From Streptomyces sp. QL37 (GTDB taxonomy: Bacteria > Actinomycetota > Actinomycetes > Streptomycetales > Streptomycetaceae): DNA of 64,000 nucleotides. Below, piece after piece: positions 43,243-51,550 of the stretch (position 1 is the first letter of the stretch; each line of letters starts with the position of its first letter). The notes beneath the pieces are model-generated. The model saw only the letters and a program-made list of their open reading frames with translations. It was not told the DNA's origin and ran no database searches. Where the stretch lies: assembly GCF_002941025.1 (NCBI RefSeq), contig NZ_PTJS01000001.1, forward strand, positions 6,853,960 through 6,917,959, in the 5' to 3' direction. A program made the position numbers and the translations under genes.

Positions 43243-43278
43243 GGGAGGGGCCGGGGACAGCTGTCCCCGGCCCCTCCC
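43243..43278. repeat. 36-bp perfect palindrome without loop
   Basis: 18-bp arms meet at 43260/43261. It sits where the alcohol dehydrogenase remnant ends and the duplicated subtilase end begins. It could act as a terminator for the subtilase gene or be a fold-back scar. Confidence 0.9.
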
Positions 43279-43349
43279 TCATGCTTCACCAGCGGACGGC
43301 GTCCAACGCGTCCCCTCATGCTTCACCAGCGGACGGCGTCCAACGCGTC
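43276..43349 (-). repeat. Tandem duplication (2 x 37 bp) of the 3' end of the subtilase gene
   Basis: 43276-43312 and 43313-43349 are identical (match extends 1 bp further). Copy 2 contains the true last codons (ALDAVRW and stop at 43323); copy 1 lies beyond the stop and is non-coding. Confidence 0.95.
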
Positions 43350-44855
43350 CACGACACCGGCTCCGTAGAAGCCGTTGTACTGCTTGCCGCCCTCGCAGAC
43401 GGCGTCGACGGTGCCGTCACCGTCGATGTCGTACGGCGCTCCGCACGCCGTGGCGTCGGCCTGGAGCGTCAGCAGTGCCTTCACCGCGCCCGCCGAGGCG
43501 CGCGGGTGGGTCGACTTGATCAGGGCCGCCACACCCGCGACGTGCGGGGACGCCATCGACGTACCGGCCTTGTAGTTCCAGCCGCCGCCGACCGTCGTCG
43601 ACAGGATCAGGCCGCTGACGGCAGGTGCCTCCGGCGTCTGGTAACGCGTCGAGTCACCGCCCGGAGCGGCCACGTCGATGACACCGAGACCGTAGTTGGA
43701 GTAGGAGGACTTCAGGCCCTTCGCGCCGGTCGCGGAGACCGTCACGACACCCGGCAGCATGGTCGGGATGTCGGGGCAGGCGCTCGGGTCGACCGTACGG
43801 GTGACCGTCGTCGTGTCGTTGGGGCTCGTCGTGTCCTCGATGGCGTCGAGCGCCAGGTCGTGGTCGGAGTTGCCGGCCGCGGCGACGTTCACGACGCCCT
43901 TGCCCTCCGCGTAGCGGGTGGCGCGGGTGACGGCCTCCACCAGGGCGCCCTGGTCGGGGTCGTTCTTGCAGTTGAAGAGCCACGGGTCGGTGTAGTAGCT
44001 GCTGTTCGTCACGTCGACGCCGTGCTCGGCGGCCCAGACGAAGCCGCAGACGACGGCCTCCGTGTAGAAGAACCCGGCAGGCGTGGACACCTTGATACCG
44101 GAGACCTTCACACCGGGCGCGACGCCGGTGACCCCGGTGCCGTTCTTCGCCGCGGCTATGGTGCCCGCGACATGCGTGCCGTGGTCGCTCTCACCGGCAG
44201 CGGGCCGCCAGGCGCCGTCCGTGGTGTCCGGGGCGCCGGACACACAGTTCACCGAGGCCTTGCGGTCGAAGTTCGGGGCCAGGTCCGGGTGCGTGTCGTC
44301 CACGCCGGTGTCGATGACGCCGACCGTGACCTTGCTGCTGCCGAGCGACTTCTTGTGCGCCTGGTCCGCCTTGATGGCCGGCAGGTCCCACTGCAGCGGC
44401 TCCAGCGGGTCCTGTCCCGCCGCCGCGTCCTTCGACGCCGCCCGCGCCTCCGCGGCGGTGAGGGGCTGCTCGACCCCGATGTCCTTCGTCGCCTGCGGAA
44501 CGATCGGGGCGGTGCGCGTGGCGCCCGCCGACCGGACGCCCCTGGCCTTGCGGATCGTCGCTCCGAAGTCCGGGTTCTGCGAGTGGACGACGATGACGCC
44601 TATCTTGTCGTACGACGTCACGACGGTTCCGCCCGCCGCGGCTATCGCCTTCCGCACCTGCTTGACGGTGCCGTGGCCTGCCTGCGTGTTCACGACGTAG
44701 GACAGCTTGGGGCCGTCCGCGGGAACCACCGCGGCCGGCTCGTCCGCGGGTGCCGCGGCCGCGGTCCCCGTCGGGAGGAAGCCGAGCGAGGCCGTGAGCG
44801 CCAGTCCGACGGGCAGCGTGAGTACGCGAGTCCGTCTGGATGCCAGATGAGCCAT
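43323..44855 (-). CDS. Secreted S8 family serine peptidase (subtilisin-like)
   Basis: 510 residues. Sec signal peptide (RRTRVLTLPVGLALTASLGFLP, cleavage in the Ala-rich stretch ~35), an inhibitor-like propeptide (~45-130, KLSYVVNTQAGHG, VVTSYDKIGVIVVHS), then the protease: catalytic Asp in GVIDTGVDDTHPD, His in ESDHGTHVAGTIAA, oxyanion Asn in VNVAAAGNSDHD, and Ser in KAGTSMASPHVAGVAAL. It acts outside the cell. The gene is complete, but a 37-bp copy of its last codons is repeated just after the stop, next to the broken alcohol dehydrogenase. Confidence 0.93.
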   Translation of the reverse strand: MAHLASRRTRVLTLPVGLALTASLGFLPTGTAAAAPADEPAAVVPADGPKLSYVVNTQAGHGTVKQVRKAIAAAGGTVVTSYDKIGVIVVHSQNPDFGATIRKARGVRSAGATRTAPIVPQATKDIGVEQPLTAAEARAASKDAAAGQDPLEPLQWDLPAIKADQAHKKSLGSSKVTVGVIDTGVDDTHPDLAPNFDRKASVNCVSGAPDTTDGAWRPAAGESDHGTHVAGTIAAAKNGTGVTGVAPGVKVSGIKVSTPAGFFYTEAVVCGFVWAAEHGVDVTNSSYYTDPWLFNCKNDPDQGALVEAVTRATRYAEGKGVVNVAAAGNSDHDLALDAIEDTTSPNDTTTVTRTVDPSACPDIPTMLPGVVTVSATGAKGLKSSYSNYGLGVIDVAAPGGDSTRYQTPEAPAVSGLILSTTVGGGWNYKAGTSMASPHVAGVAALIKSTHPRASAGAVKALLTLQADATACGAPYDIDGDGTVDAVCEGGKQYNGFYGAGVVDALDAVRW

Positions 44856-45155
44856 GGGTTCTCCACATCATCCGTGCCGTGGGCCGGACACCGGTGTGTC
44901 CGTCCGGTACATGACCAGTGAAGTTATCGCTGATCTTCCCGGCGCATCAATGAATACGGGCAAGTGAGTTCGAGGTGTGACCTGTGGGAGTCGCGTCCAG
45001 GGGAGCCAACCCGAGAAGGCCGAACCTGCGGTGAACCGCTTCGCCGCGCTCTCCGTGCCGTTGCACAGGGAGCCGTGCGTCACCCCCCCTCATGCAGAGG
45101 ACTCCCCTTGAAATCCACCGTTCCCACCACCGCACCCGCGTCGCGAGGAGAATCC
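44856..45155. other. Divergent promoter region, subtilase and DUF485/symporter operon
   Basis: 300 bp without a convincing gene. It must hold promoters for both directions. The part 44920-44965 is relatively AT-rich for this genome. No known operator was recognised. Confidence 0.35.
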
Positions 45156-45521
45156 GTGGCCACCGAAGCACCGCCGCCCCAGACCCCTGAGGACGGCAGT
45201 CCCGTCCAGCCCACGACCGAGGCGTTCATCAAGGAGCAGAACAGCCCGGAGTTCACCGAACTGCGCCGCTCCCACCGCTCCTTCGCCTTCCCGCTGACCG
45301 TCGGCTTCATCGCCTGGTATCTGCTGTACGTGCTGCTGTCCAGCTACGCCGACGACTTCATGAGCAAGATCGTCTTCGCGAACTTCAACGTCGCCTTCGT
45401 GTTCGGCCTCGCCCAGTTCGCCACCACGTTCCTCATCGCCTGGTTCTACTCGCGCCACGCCACGAACAAGCTCGACCCGCAGGCGGCGGCCATCAAGTCC
45501 CGTCTGGAGGCCGACGCATGA
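45156..45521 (+). CDS. DUF485 membrane protein, partner of an acetate-type symporter
   Basis: 121 residues from GTG 45156, which has a GAGGAG ribosome site 5 nt upstream; TTG 45108 is an alternative. A polar N-terminus, then DUF485: SPEFTELRRSHRSFAFPLTVGFIAWYLLYVLLSSYADDFM and FANFNVAFVFGLAQFATTFLIAWFYSRHA, two membrane helices. DUF485 (YjcH-like) genes commonly precede actP-type symporters, as here, where the stop overlaps the symporter start (ATGA). Confidence 0.88.
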   Translation: MATEAPPPQTPEDGSPVQPTTEAFIKEQNSPEFTELRRSHRSFAFPLTVGFIAWYLLYVLLSSYADDFMSKIVFANFNVAFVFGLAQFATTFLIAWFYSRHATNKLDPQAAAIKSRLEADA

Positions 45522-47161
45522 GCGCCGCGCACACCTCGCACGCCGTGATCCAGCTCGCCGCGGAGACGTCATCGACGAGCGAGCACCGGCCGTTGATCAT
45601 CACCCTCTTCGCGGTCTTCGTCGCGGCGACCCTGGGCATCACCGTCTGGGCCGGCCGGCAGACCAAGAGCGCGTCGGACTTCTACGCGGGCGGGCGGCAG
45701 TTCACCGCCTTCCAGAACGGCCTCGCCGTCTCCGGCGACTACATGTCGGCGGCGTCCTTCCTCGGCATCGCCGGTGCCATCGCGCTCTTCGGCTACGACG
45801 GCTTCCTCTACTCCATCGGCTTCCTCGTCGCCTGGCTCGTGGCCCTGCTGCTCGTCGCCGAACCGCTGCGCAACTCGGGCCGCTACACCATGGGCGACGT
45901 CCTCGCCTACCGGATGCGTCAGCGGCCGGTGCGCACCGCCGCGGGCGTCTCCACCATCGTCGTGTCGATCTTCTACCTGCTGGCCCAGATGGCGGGGGCC
46001 GGCGTCCTCGTCGCCCTGCTGCTCGGCATCACCAGCGACGCGGGCAAGATCCTCATCGTGGCGCTGGTCGGCGTGCTCATGATCCTCTACGTCACCATCG
46101 GCGGCATGAAGGGCACCACCTGGGTGCAGATGGTCAAGGCCGTGCTGCTCATCGCGGGCGCCCTGCTGATGACCCTGATGGTGCTGTGGAAGTTCGACTT
46201 CAACGTCTCCGACCTGCTCGGCACCGCCGCGGAGAAGAGCGGCCACGGCTCGGCGTTCCTGGAGCCCGGCCTCAAGTACGGCGTCACCGACGTGTCCAAG
46301 CTGGACTTCATCTCGCTCGGCATCGCGCTCGTCCTCGGCACCGCCGGTCTCCCGCACATCCTGATCCGCTTCTACACCGTCCCGACCGCCAAGGCCGCCC
46401 GTAAGTCCGTGAACTGGGCCATCGGCATCATCGGTGCCTTCTACCTGATGACGATCGCCCTCGGCTTCGGCGCCGCGGCACTCATCGGACCCGAGGAGAT
46501 CAAGGCGAAGAACCCGGCGGGCAACGCGGCGGCACCCCAGCTCGCCGAGTACCTCGGCGGACTCGGCACCACCGGGGGCGCCGTCATGCTCGCCGTGATC
46601 TCCGCCGTCGCCTTCGCCACGATCCTCGCCGTCGTCGCGGGGCTCACCCTCGCCTCCTCGTCCTCCTTCGCCCACGACATCTATGCCAACGTCATCCGCA
46701 GGGGGAAGGCCACCGAGAAGGAGGAGATGAGCGCGGCCCGCTGGGCCACCGTCGCCATCGGCGTCGTCTCCATCGGCCTCGGTGCGATGGCACGCGACCT
46801 GAACGTCGCGGGGCTCGTGGCCCTGGCCTTCGCCGTCGCCGCGTCGGCCAACCTGCCGACGATCCTCTACAGCCTCTTCTGGAAGCGCTTCACCACCCAG
46901 GGCGCCCTCTGGTCCATCTACGGCGGTCTCGCCTCGTCCGTCATCCTGGTGCTGTTCTCCCCGGTCGTCTCGGGGAAGGCCAGCTCCATGTTCCCGGACG
47001 TGGACTTCGCCTGGTTCCCCCTGGAGAACCCGGGCCTCATCTCCATCCCCCTGGGCTTCCTGCTCGGCTGGGTCGGCTCGGTCCTCTCCAAGGAGGAGCC
47101 GGACAAGGGCAAGTACGCGGAACTCGAGGTCAAGTCCCTCACCGGCACCGGAGCCCACTGA
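45518..47161 (+). CDS. Cation/acetate symporter (ActP-like, sodium:solute symporter family)
   Basis: 547 residues, about 13 membrane helices. SSS-family features: TKSASDFYAGGRQFTAFQNGLAVSGDYMSAASFLGIAG near the start, DVLAYRMRQRPVRTAAGVSTIVVSIFYLLAQMAGAG, TIGGMKGTTWVQMVKAVLL, and GTAGLPHILIRFYTVPTAKAARKSV, characteristic of monocarboxylate/acetate transporters. Co-translated with the DUF485 gene. It probably imports acetate or pyruvate-like monocarboxylates with a cation. Confidence 0.92.
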   Translation: MSAAHTSHAVIQLAAETSSTSEHRPLIITLFAVFVAATLGITVWAGRQTKSASDFYAGGRQFTAFQNGLAVSGDYMSAASFLGIAGAIALFGYDGFLYSIGFLVAWLVALLLVAEPLRNSGRYTMGDVLAYRMRQRPVRTAAGVSTIVVSIFYLLAQMAGAGVLVALLLGITSDAGKILIVALVGVLMILYVTIGGMKGTTWVQMVKAVLLIAGALLMTLMVLWKFDFNVSDLLGTAAEKSGHGSAFLEPGLKYGVTDVSKLDFISLGIALVLGTAGLPHILIRFYTVPTAKAARKSVNWAIGIIGAFYLMTIALGFGAAALIGPEEIKAKNPAGNAAAPQLAEYLGGLGTTGGAVMLAVISAVAFATILAVVAGLTLASSSSFAHDIYANVIRRGKATEKEEMSAARWATVAIGVVSIGLGAMARDLNVAGLVALAFAVAASANLPTILYSLFWKRFTTQGALWSIYGGLASSVILVLFSPVVSGKASSMFPDVDFAWFPLENPGLISIPLGFLLGWVGSVLSKEEPDKGKYAELEVKSLTGTGAH

Positions 47162-47192
47162 CCGGTCCTGCCGCCCGGCCGCGCCACCACGG

Positions 47193-47220
47193 GCCCCGTC
47201 GTAGAGACCTACGACGGGGC
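47193..47220 (+). terminator. Terminator after the symporter gene
   Basis: Perfect 12-bp arms (47193-47204 and 47209-47220) with loop AGAC, 32 bp beyond the stop. Confidence 0.85.
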
Positions 47221-47326
47221 CCCGCCGCACCTCGTGTCAACCGAGCACCCGCGATGTCACACGCCTCGCGTACTCTCGGAGATGTCAGACCGCAACCGCG
47301 GACATCACCGGGGGAGGGGGCCCACA

Positions 47327-48316
47327 GTGCTCATCGACACCTACGGCCGGGTCGCCACCGACCTGCGTGTCTCACTGACCGACAAGTGCAATCTCCGCTG
47401 CACCTACTGCATGCCCGAGGAAGGCCTGCAGTGGCTCTCCAAGACCGAGCTGCTCAGCGACGACGAGATCGTCCGGCTCATCCGGATCGCCGTCACACAG
47501 CTGGGCATCACGGAGGTCCGCTTCACCGGCGGCGAGCCCCTGCTGCGCCCTGGGCTCGTCTCCATCGTCGAGCGGTGCGCCGCCCTGGAGCCCCGCCCCA
47601 GGATGTCGCTCACCACCAACGGCATCGGGCTCAAGCGCACCGCTGCGGCCCTGAAGGCGGCAGGCCTCGACCGGGTCAACGTATCCCTGGACACCCTGCG
47701 ACCGGACGTCTTCAAGACGCTCACCCGCCGCGACCGGCACAAGGACGTGCTGGAAGGCCTTGAGGCCGCCCGCGAGGCCGGACTCACCCCCGTCAAGGTC
47801 AACTCCGTCCTCATGCCCGGGCTCAACGAGGACGAGGCCCCCGACCTGCTCGCCTGGGCCGTGGACAACGCCTACGAGCTCCGCTTCATCGAGCAGATGC
47901 CGCTCGACGCCCAGCACGGCTGGAAGCGCGACGGCATGATCACGGCGGGCGACATCCTCACCTCGCTGCGCACGCGCTTCACCCTCACCGCCGAAGGGGA
48001 CGAGGAGCGGGGATCGGCCCCCGCCGAGCGCTGGACCGTGGACGGCGGCCCGCACCGCGTCGGCGTCATCGCCTCCGTGACCAGGCCCTTCTGCGCAGCC
48101 TGCGACCGCACCCGGCTCACCGCGGACGGACAGGTCCGCACCTGTCTCTTCGCCCGCGAGGAGACGGACCTGCGCGGGGCTCTGCGTTCCGACGCGCCGG
48201 ACGAGGAGATCGCCAGGATCTGGAAGCTCGCGATGTGGGGCAAGAAGGCGGGCTCCGGCCTCGACGACCCGACCTTCCTCCAGCCCGACCGCCCCATGTC
48301 GGCGATCGGCGGCTGA
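47327..48316 (+). CDS. moaA: GTP 3',8-cyclase MoaA
   Basis: 329 residues from GTG 47327, with a GGGGGAGGGGG ribosome site; ATG 47282 in frame is possible and has TACTCT 5 nt before it. Radical-SAM enzyme for the first step of molybdenum cofactor synthesis. The SAM cluster is C21, C25 and C28 (CNLRCTYC); EVRFTGGEPLLRPGL binds SAM; the second cluster lies in PFCAACDRTRLTADGQVRTCLF. The usual C-terminal GG is present (SAIGG). Single gene between two terminators. Confidence 0.96.
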   Translation: MLIDTYGRVATDLRVSLTDKCNLRCTYCMPEEGLQWLSKTELLSDDEIVRLIRIAVTQLGITEVRFTGGEPLLRPGLVSIVERCAALEPRPRMSLTTNGIGLKRTAAALKAAGLDRVNVSLDTLRPDVFKTLTRRDRHKDVLEGLEAAREAGLTPVKVNSVLMPGLNEDEAPDLLAWAVDNAYELRFIEQMPLDAQHGWKRDGMITAGDILTSLRTRFTLTAEGDEERGSAPAERWTVDGGPHRVGVIASVTRPFCAACDRTRLTADGQVRTCLFAREETDLRGALRSDAPDEEIARIWKLAMWGKKAGSGLDDPTFLQPDRPMSAIGG

Positions 48317-48318
48317 GA

Positions 48319-48363
48319 GGCCGCCGGGTGACCTCCGGGACCGGAAAGCGTCACCCGGCAGCC
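48319..48363. terminator. Bidirectional terminator after moaA
   Basis: 10-bp arms GCCGGGTGAC (48323-48332) and complement (48350-48359), extendable outward with one mismatch, overlapping the stop of the convergent small gene. Confidence 0.65.
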
Positions 48364-48599
48364 TCTGAGCCCTCCCACTCCTCCAGCGTCACGACATCCT
48401 TGAGGAAGCCGCGCACACCGAGGAACGAGGAGAGGTGCTCCCGGTGCTCCTCGCAGGCCAGCCAGGTCTTGCGGCGCTCGGGAGTGTGCAGCTTGGGGTT
48501 GTTCCAGGCGAGCACCCATACGGCGTCGGCACGACAGCCCTTGGCGGAACAGACCGGTGCGCCGGTGGCGCTCTCGGCGGAAGTCTCGGGGAAGTTCAC
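48351..48599 (-). CDS. Small conserved hypothetical protein with Cys/His metal-site pattern
   Basis: 82 residues from GTG 48599. The N-terminal PVCSAKGCRADAVWVLAWNNPKLHTPERRKTWLACEEHREHL has CxxxxC and CEEH placed like a zinc site, followed by SSFLGVRGFLKDVVTLEEWE. Minus-strand TAGGGT ends 7 nt before the GTG, so the mRNA is probably leaderless. Conserved in Streptomyces from memory; function unknown. Confidence 0.7.
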   Translation of the reverse strand: MNFPETSAESATGAPVCSAKGCRADAVWVLAWNNPKLHTPERRKTWLACEEHREHLSSFLGVRGFLKDVVTLEEWEGSEAAG

Positions 48600-48652
48600 G
48601 GCCTCAACCCTAAGCGCAGCCCTTCCCGCGCGGACGGGCCGGGCATCCGGCA

Positions 48653-48687
48653 GCACGTGCCCGGCCCGAGCCGGGCCGGGCACGTGC
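48653..48687 (-). terminator. Terminator after the small membrane-protein gene
   Basis: Perfect 15-bp arms (48653-48667 and 48673-48687) with a 5-nt loop, 15 bp beyond the stop at 48702. Confidence 0.8.
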
Positions 48688-48701
48688 AGCCGACGGTGTC
48701 G

Positions 48702-48890
48702 TCAGGCGGCACGCCTGTGCCGGGCCGGACCGGTCAGCGGGAGTGCCGCCGTCAGCAAGCCGAGTGCGGCAGCCGCAGGCTGCTCACCGACCCACGGGGT
48801 GGCCGCGACGATGACGATGACGACGACGACCAACCGGTTCCGGTGATCCCTGAGCCCGTCCAGCGGGTACCTGCGCGGTGCGAGTGTCAT
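48702..48890 (-). CDS. Small hypothetical membrane protein
   Basis: 62 residues from ATG 48890, ribosome site GGGGAAAG. Basic N-terminus (MTLAPRRYPLDGLRDHRNR) then two hydrophobic segments (LVVVVIVIVAATPWVG and AAAALGLLTAALPL) and a basic end GPARHRRAA. No family recognised. A strong terminator follows and a structured RNA gene lies upstream. Confidence 0.55.
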   Translation of the reverse strand: MTLAPRRYPLDGLRDHRNRLVVVVIVIVAATPWVGEQPAAAALGLLTAALPLTGPARHRRAA

Positions 48891-49039
48891 GTGACTTTCC
48901 CCTTCGCTGTGGCGTTGGGGGTTGGCGCCAGCCCGGCGACAACCATGCCACGGGGACCCGACGACGGTGCACCGGAACATCTTGATCGATCTGAGCTTTT
49001 CCCGCGCTTTGCGGCAGGCGCTGACCGGCGGAGGCAGAA

Positions 49040-49184
49040 GAAAGGCCCGTCGGTGAGCCGACGGGCCCGCACACGAGGCCGAGGCCCCGTGCGACGCATC
49101 CCCGCCGGAGAATGGCGACGCCGAGCAGCCACGGGGGGAGCTGCCCGGCGTCGGTCCGTCGCTCCGACGGGGGATGCGGAGCGC
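49040..49184 (-). ncRNA. 6C-type small RNA
   Basis: On the minus strand the transcript would have two hairpins whose loops carry runs of C: 49161-49182 (6-bp stem GCTCCG, loop CATCCCCCGT) and 49117-49152 (13-bp stem with one G-U, loop TCCCCCCGTG). A terminator hairpin follows (49044-49053 with 49058-49067) and then a T-rich stretch (TTTCTTC). Two C-loop hairpins plus a terminator is the pattern of the actinobacterial 6C RNA. A -10-like CATACT lies at 49191-49196. No protein-like ORF fits here. Confidence 0.72.
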
Positions 49185-49273
49185 ACCCGAAGTATGCCAC
49201 GGAGGTCAGGGTCCGGTGCACCGAACGGCGTGATTGAACTGAGCTTCTTTTGAGCTTCGCAGAGCGCTTCCGC

Positions 49274-49660
49274 TCAGCCCGCGGGCCGCGGACCGGCCCC
49301 GTGGCCGGCCGGCCCGGGATCCGTGACCGGCTCCGGAGCGGGCTCCGCCGTACCTGCCGCAGAGGCCGTGCCGAGAGCGGTCCGCATCGGTGCGGGCACG
49401 AACGTCGTAGGAAGCGAAGGGGCGTTCTCGCGACCGGCGTTGGCGATGACGACCGCGACATAAGGAAGCAGGACGCCCAGTGCGAGCGCCACCACGGCCA
49501 CATGCCTCTCGACATTCCACAGGGTCGTGGCCAGCACCACGGAGACGGTGCGCACGGACATCGAGATGATGTAGCGCCGCTGGCGGCCCCGCACATCGTC
49601 GGCAAGTCCCTGGCGGGCGCCGGTGATCCGGAAGACCTCCGTACCGCTCTGCTTCCGCAT
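49274..49660 (-). CDS. DUF3099 membrane protein
   Basis: 128 residues. DUF3099 pattern: EVFRITGARQGLADDVRGRQRRYIISMSVRTVSVVLATTLW, then VAVVALALGVLLPYVAVVIANAGRE, two membrane helices. The C-terminal ~45 residues are Pro/Ala/Gly-rich and likely disordered. A small Streptomyces membrane protein with no known function; monocistronic here. Confidence 0.8.
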   Translation of the reverse strand: MRKQSGTEVFRITGARQGLADDVRGRQRRYIISMSVRTVSVVLATTLWNVERHVAVVALALGVLLPYVAVVIANAGRENAPSLPTTFVPAPMRTALGTASAAGTAEPAPEPVTDPGPAGHGAGPRPAG

Positions 49661-49872
49661 CGTAATTCCACCACCAGATCTCTGTGCCGGACTTCCCCGG
49701 ACGGTGCGCTCCTACGGTACGCCCGGTGTCCGCCTCCTTCGAGACCGGGGCGAGTCCCGTACGACCGGGTCCGGACCGCGCTCCCACGTACGGCCCTGTC
49801 CGGCATGCGGCGTACGTCCGGTGGGCCGAGACTGGGCGGACGTGCGCACACCGCGCCGCACGAGGAGGCGAT

Positions 49873-50157
49873 ATGAGCTGGTTGTGGGCAATCATCGTAG
49901 GTCTGGTGCTCGGTGTGATCGCCCGGGCGATCCTCCCGGGGAAGCAGGACATCCCCCTCTGGCTGACGGTGGTGTTCGGCATCCTCGGCAGCATCCTCGG
50001 CAACGCCGTGGCGACGTGGATCGGGGTCAACGACACCAAGGGGATCGACTGGATCCGCCATGTGCTGCAGCTGATCGGTGCCGTGGTCGTCGTCGGCGTC
50101 GGCGACATGGTCTGGCAGTCGATCAGAGGCAAACGGGGCAACAGGCAGCGAACCTGA
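49873..50157 (+). CDS. GlsB/YeaQ/YmgE-family stress-response membrane protein
   Basis: 94 residues from ATG 49873, with a strong GAGGAGG ribosome site. Three membrane helices rich in Gly: SWLWAIIVGLVLGVIARAILPG, LTVVFGILGSILGNAVATWIG and VLQLIGAVVVVGVGDMVWQ. This is the transglycosylase-associated (GlsB) family of small stress-induced membrane proteins. Single gene with a strong shared terminator. Confidence 0.88.
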   Translation: MSWLWAIIVGLVLGVIARAILPGKQDIPLWLTVVFGILGSILGNAVATWIGVNDTKGIDWIRHVLQLIGAVVVVGVGDMVWQSIRGKRGNRQRT

Positions 50158-50168
50158 TCCCCGCGTGA

Positions 50169-50219
50169 CACAGCACCGCGGCCGGCCACGCCTCACGCGT
50201 GACCGGCCGCGGTGCTGTG
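50169..50219. terminator. Bidirectional terminator between glsB-like gene and tyrS
   Basis: Perfect 17-bp arms (50169-50185 and 50203-50219) with a 17-nt loop that itself holds a small CACGCG palindrome, between two convergent stop codons. Confidence 0.85.
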
Positions 50220-50229
50220 CTCGTCGGCG

Positions 50230-51498
50230 TCAGCCCGCGGTGACCTCGACGGCGGCCAGGTTCTTCTTGCCGCGGCGCAGGACCAGCCAGCGCCCGTGCA
50301 GCAGCTCCTCGTGTGCCGGAGCGCTCTCGCCGTCGGTGACCTTCGCGTTGTTCACGTAGGCCCCGCCCTCCTTGACCGTGCGGCGGGCGGCCGACTTGCT
50401 GGCGGAGAGCCCGACCTCGACCAGGAGGTCCACCACCGGGCCCAGCTCGGTGACCCGGGCGTGCGGCACCTCGGACAGGGCGGCGCTCAGCGTCGCCTCG
50501 TCCAGCTCGCCGAGCTCACCCTGGCCGAACAGCGCCTTCGACGCCGCGATGACCGCCGCGCACTGCTCACCGCCGTGCACGAGCGTCGTCAGCTCCTCGG
50601 CCAGCGACCGCTGCGCCGAGCGTGCCTGCGGACGCTCCTCGGTGAGCTTCTCCAGCTCGTCGAGCTCCTCGCGGCTCTTGAAGCTGAGGATGCGCATGTA
50701 CGTGGAGATGTCCCGGTCGTCCACATTCAGCCAGAACTGGTAGAACGCGTACGGCGTCGTCATCTCCGGGTCGAGCCAGACGGCCCCGCTCTCGGACTTG
50801 CCGAACTTGGTGCCGTCGGCCTTCACCATCAGCGGTGTCGCCAGCGCGTGCACGGCGGCACCCGGCTCCAGGCGGTGGATCAGGTCGATCCCCGCCGTGA
50901 GGTTGCCCCACTGGTCGCTGCCGCCCTGCTGGAGGGTGCAGCCGTAGCGCCGGTACAGCTCCAGGTAGTCCATGCCCTGGAGGAGCTGGTAGCTGAACTC
51001 CGTGTAGCTGATGCCCTCCTGCGACTCCAGCCGGCGGGCCACCGAGTCCTTGGTGAGCATCTTGTTGACCCGGAAGTGCTTGCCGATGTCCCGGAGGAAC
51101 TCGATCGCGGAGAGGCCCGCGGTCCAGTCCAGGTTGTTCACCATCGTGGCGGCGTTCGGACCCTCGAAGGTGAGGAAGGGCTCGATCTGCCCGCGCAGCC
51201 GCTGGACCCACGCGGCGATGGTCTCCGGGTCGTTCAGCGTGCGCTCCGCGGTCGGCCGCGGGTCACCGATCTGGCCGGTCGCCCCGCCGACCAGGGCGAG
51301 CGGCTTCAGCCCGGCGAGCTGGAGCCGCCGCATGGTGAGCACCTGCACCAGATGGCCCACGTGCAGACTCGCCGCGGTCGGGTCGAAACCGCAATAGAAG
51401 GTGACCGGGCCGTCCGCGAGAGCCTTGCGCAGTGCGGCCTCGTCGGTGGACTGGGCGAACAGCCCGCGCCACTTCAGCTCGTCGACGATGTCCGTCAC
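50230..51498 (-). CDS. tyrS: Tyrosyl-tRNA synthetase
   Basis: 422 residues, full length. Class I synthetase: HIGH-like [29 protein letters not shown], tyrosine pocket [17 protein letters not shown] and [16 protein letters not shown], and KMSKS-like KFGKSE. The C-terminal ~80 residues are an S4 RNA-binding domain ([26 protein letters not shown]). Charges tRNA-Tyr in the cytoplasm. It is the single tyrS seen here. Confidence 0.97.
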   Translation of the reverse strand: MTDIVDELKWRGLFAQSTDEAALRKALADGPVTFYCGFDPTAASLHVGHLVQVLTMRRLQLAGLKPLALVGGATGQIGDPRPTAERTLNDPETIAAWVQRLRGQIEPFLTFEGPNAATMVNNLDWTAGLSAIEFLRDIGKHFRVNKMLTKDSVARRLESQEGISYTEFSYQLLQGMDYLELYRRYGCTLQQGGSDQWGNLTAGIDLIHRLEPGAAVHALATPLMVKADGTKFGKSESGAVWLDPEMTTPYAFYQFWLNVDDRDISTYMRILSFKSREELDELEKLTEERPQARSAQRSLAEELTTLVHGGEQCAAVIAASKALFGQGELGELDEATLSAALSEVPHARVTELGPVVDLLVEVGLSASKSAARRTVKEGGAYVNNAKVTDGESAPAHEELLHGRWLVLRRGKKNLAAVEVTAG

Positions 51499-51550
51499 GG
51501 TCGTTTTCTCCTTGCAGGGTTCGATTGGTTGTCCGGTCAGTCTATGGGGG

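Noticed and set aside
47221..47326. Molybdenum-cofactor riboswitch upstream of moaA
   Set aside because: The leader is only ~50-100 nt and none of the conserved elements of that riboswitch was seen.
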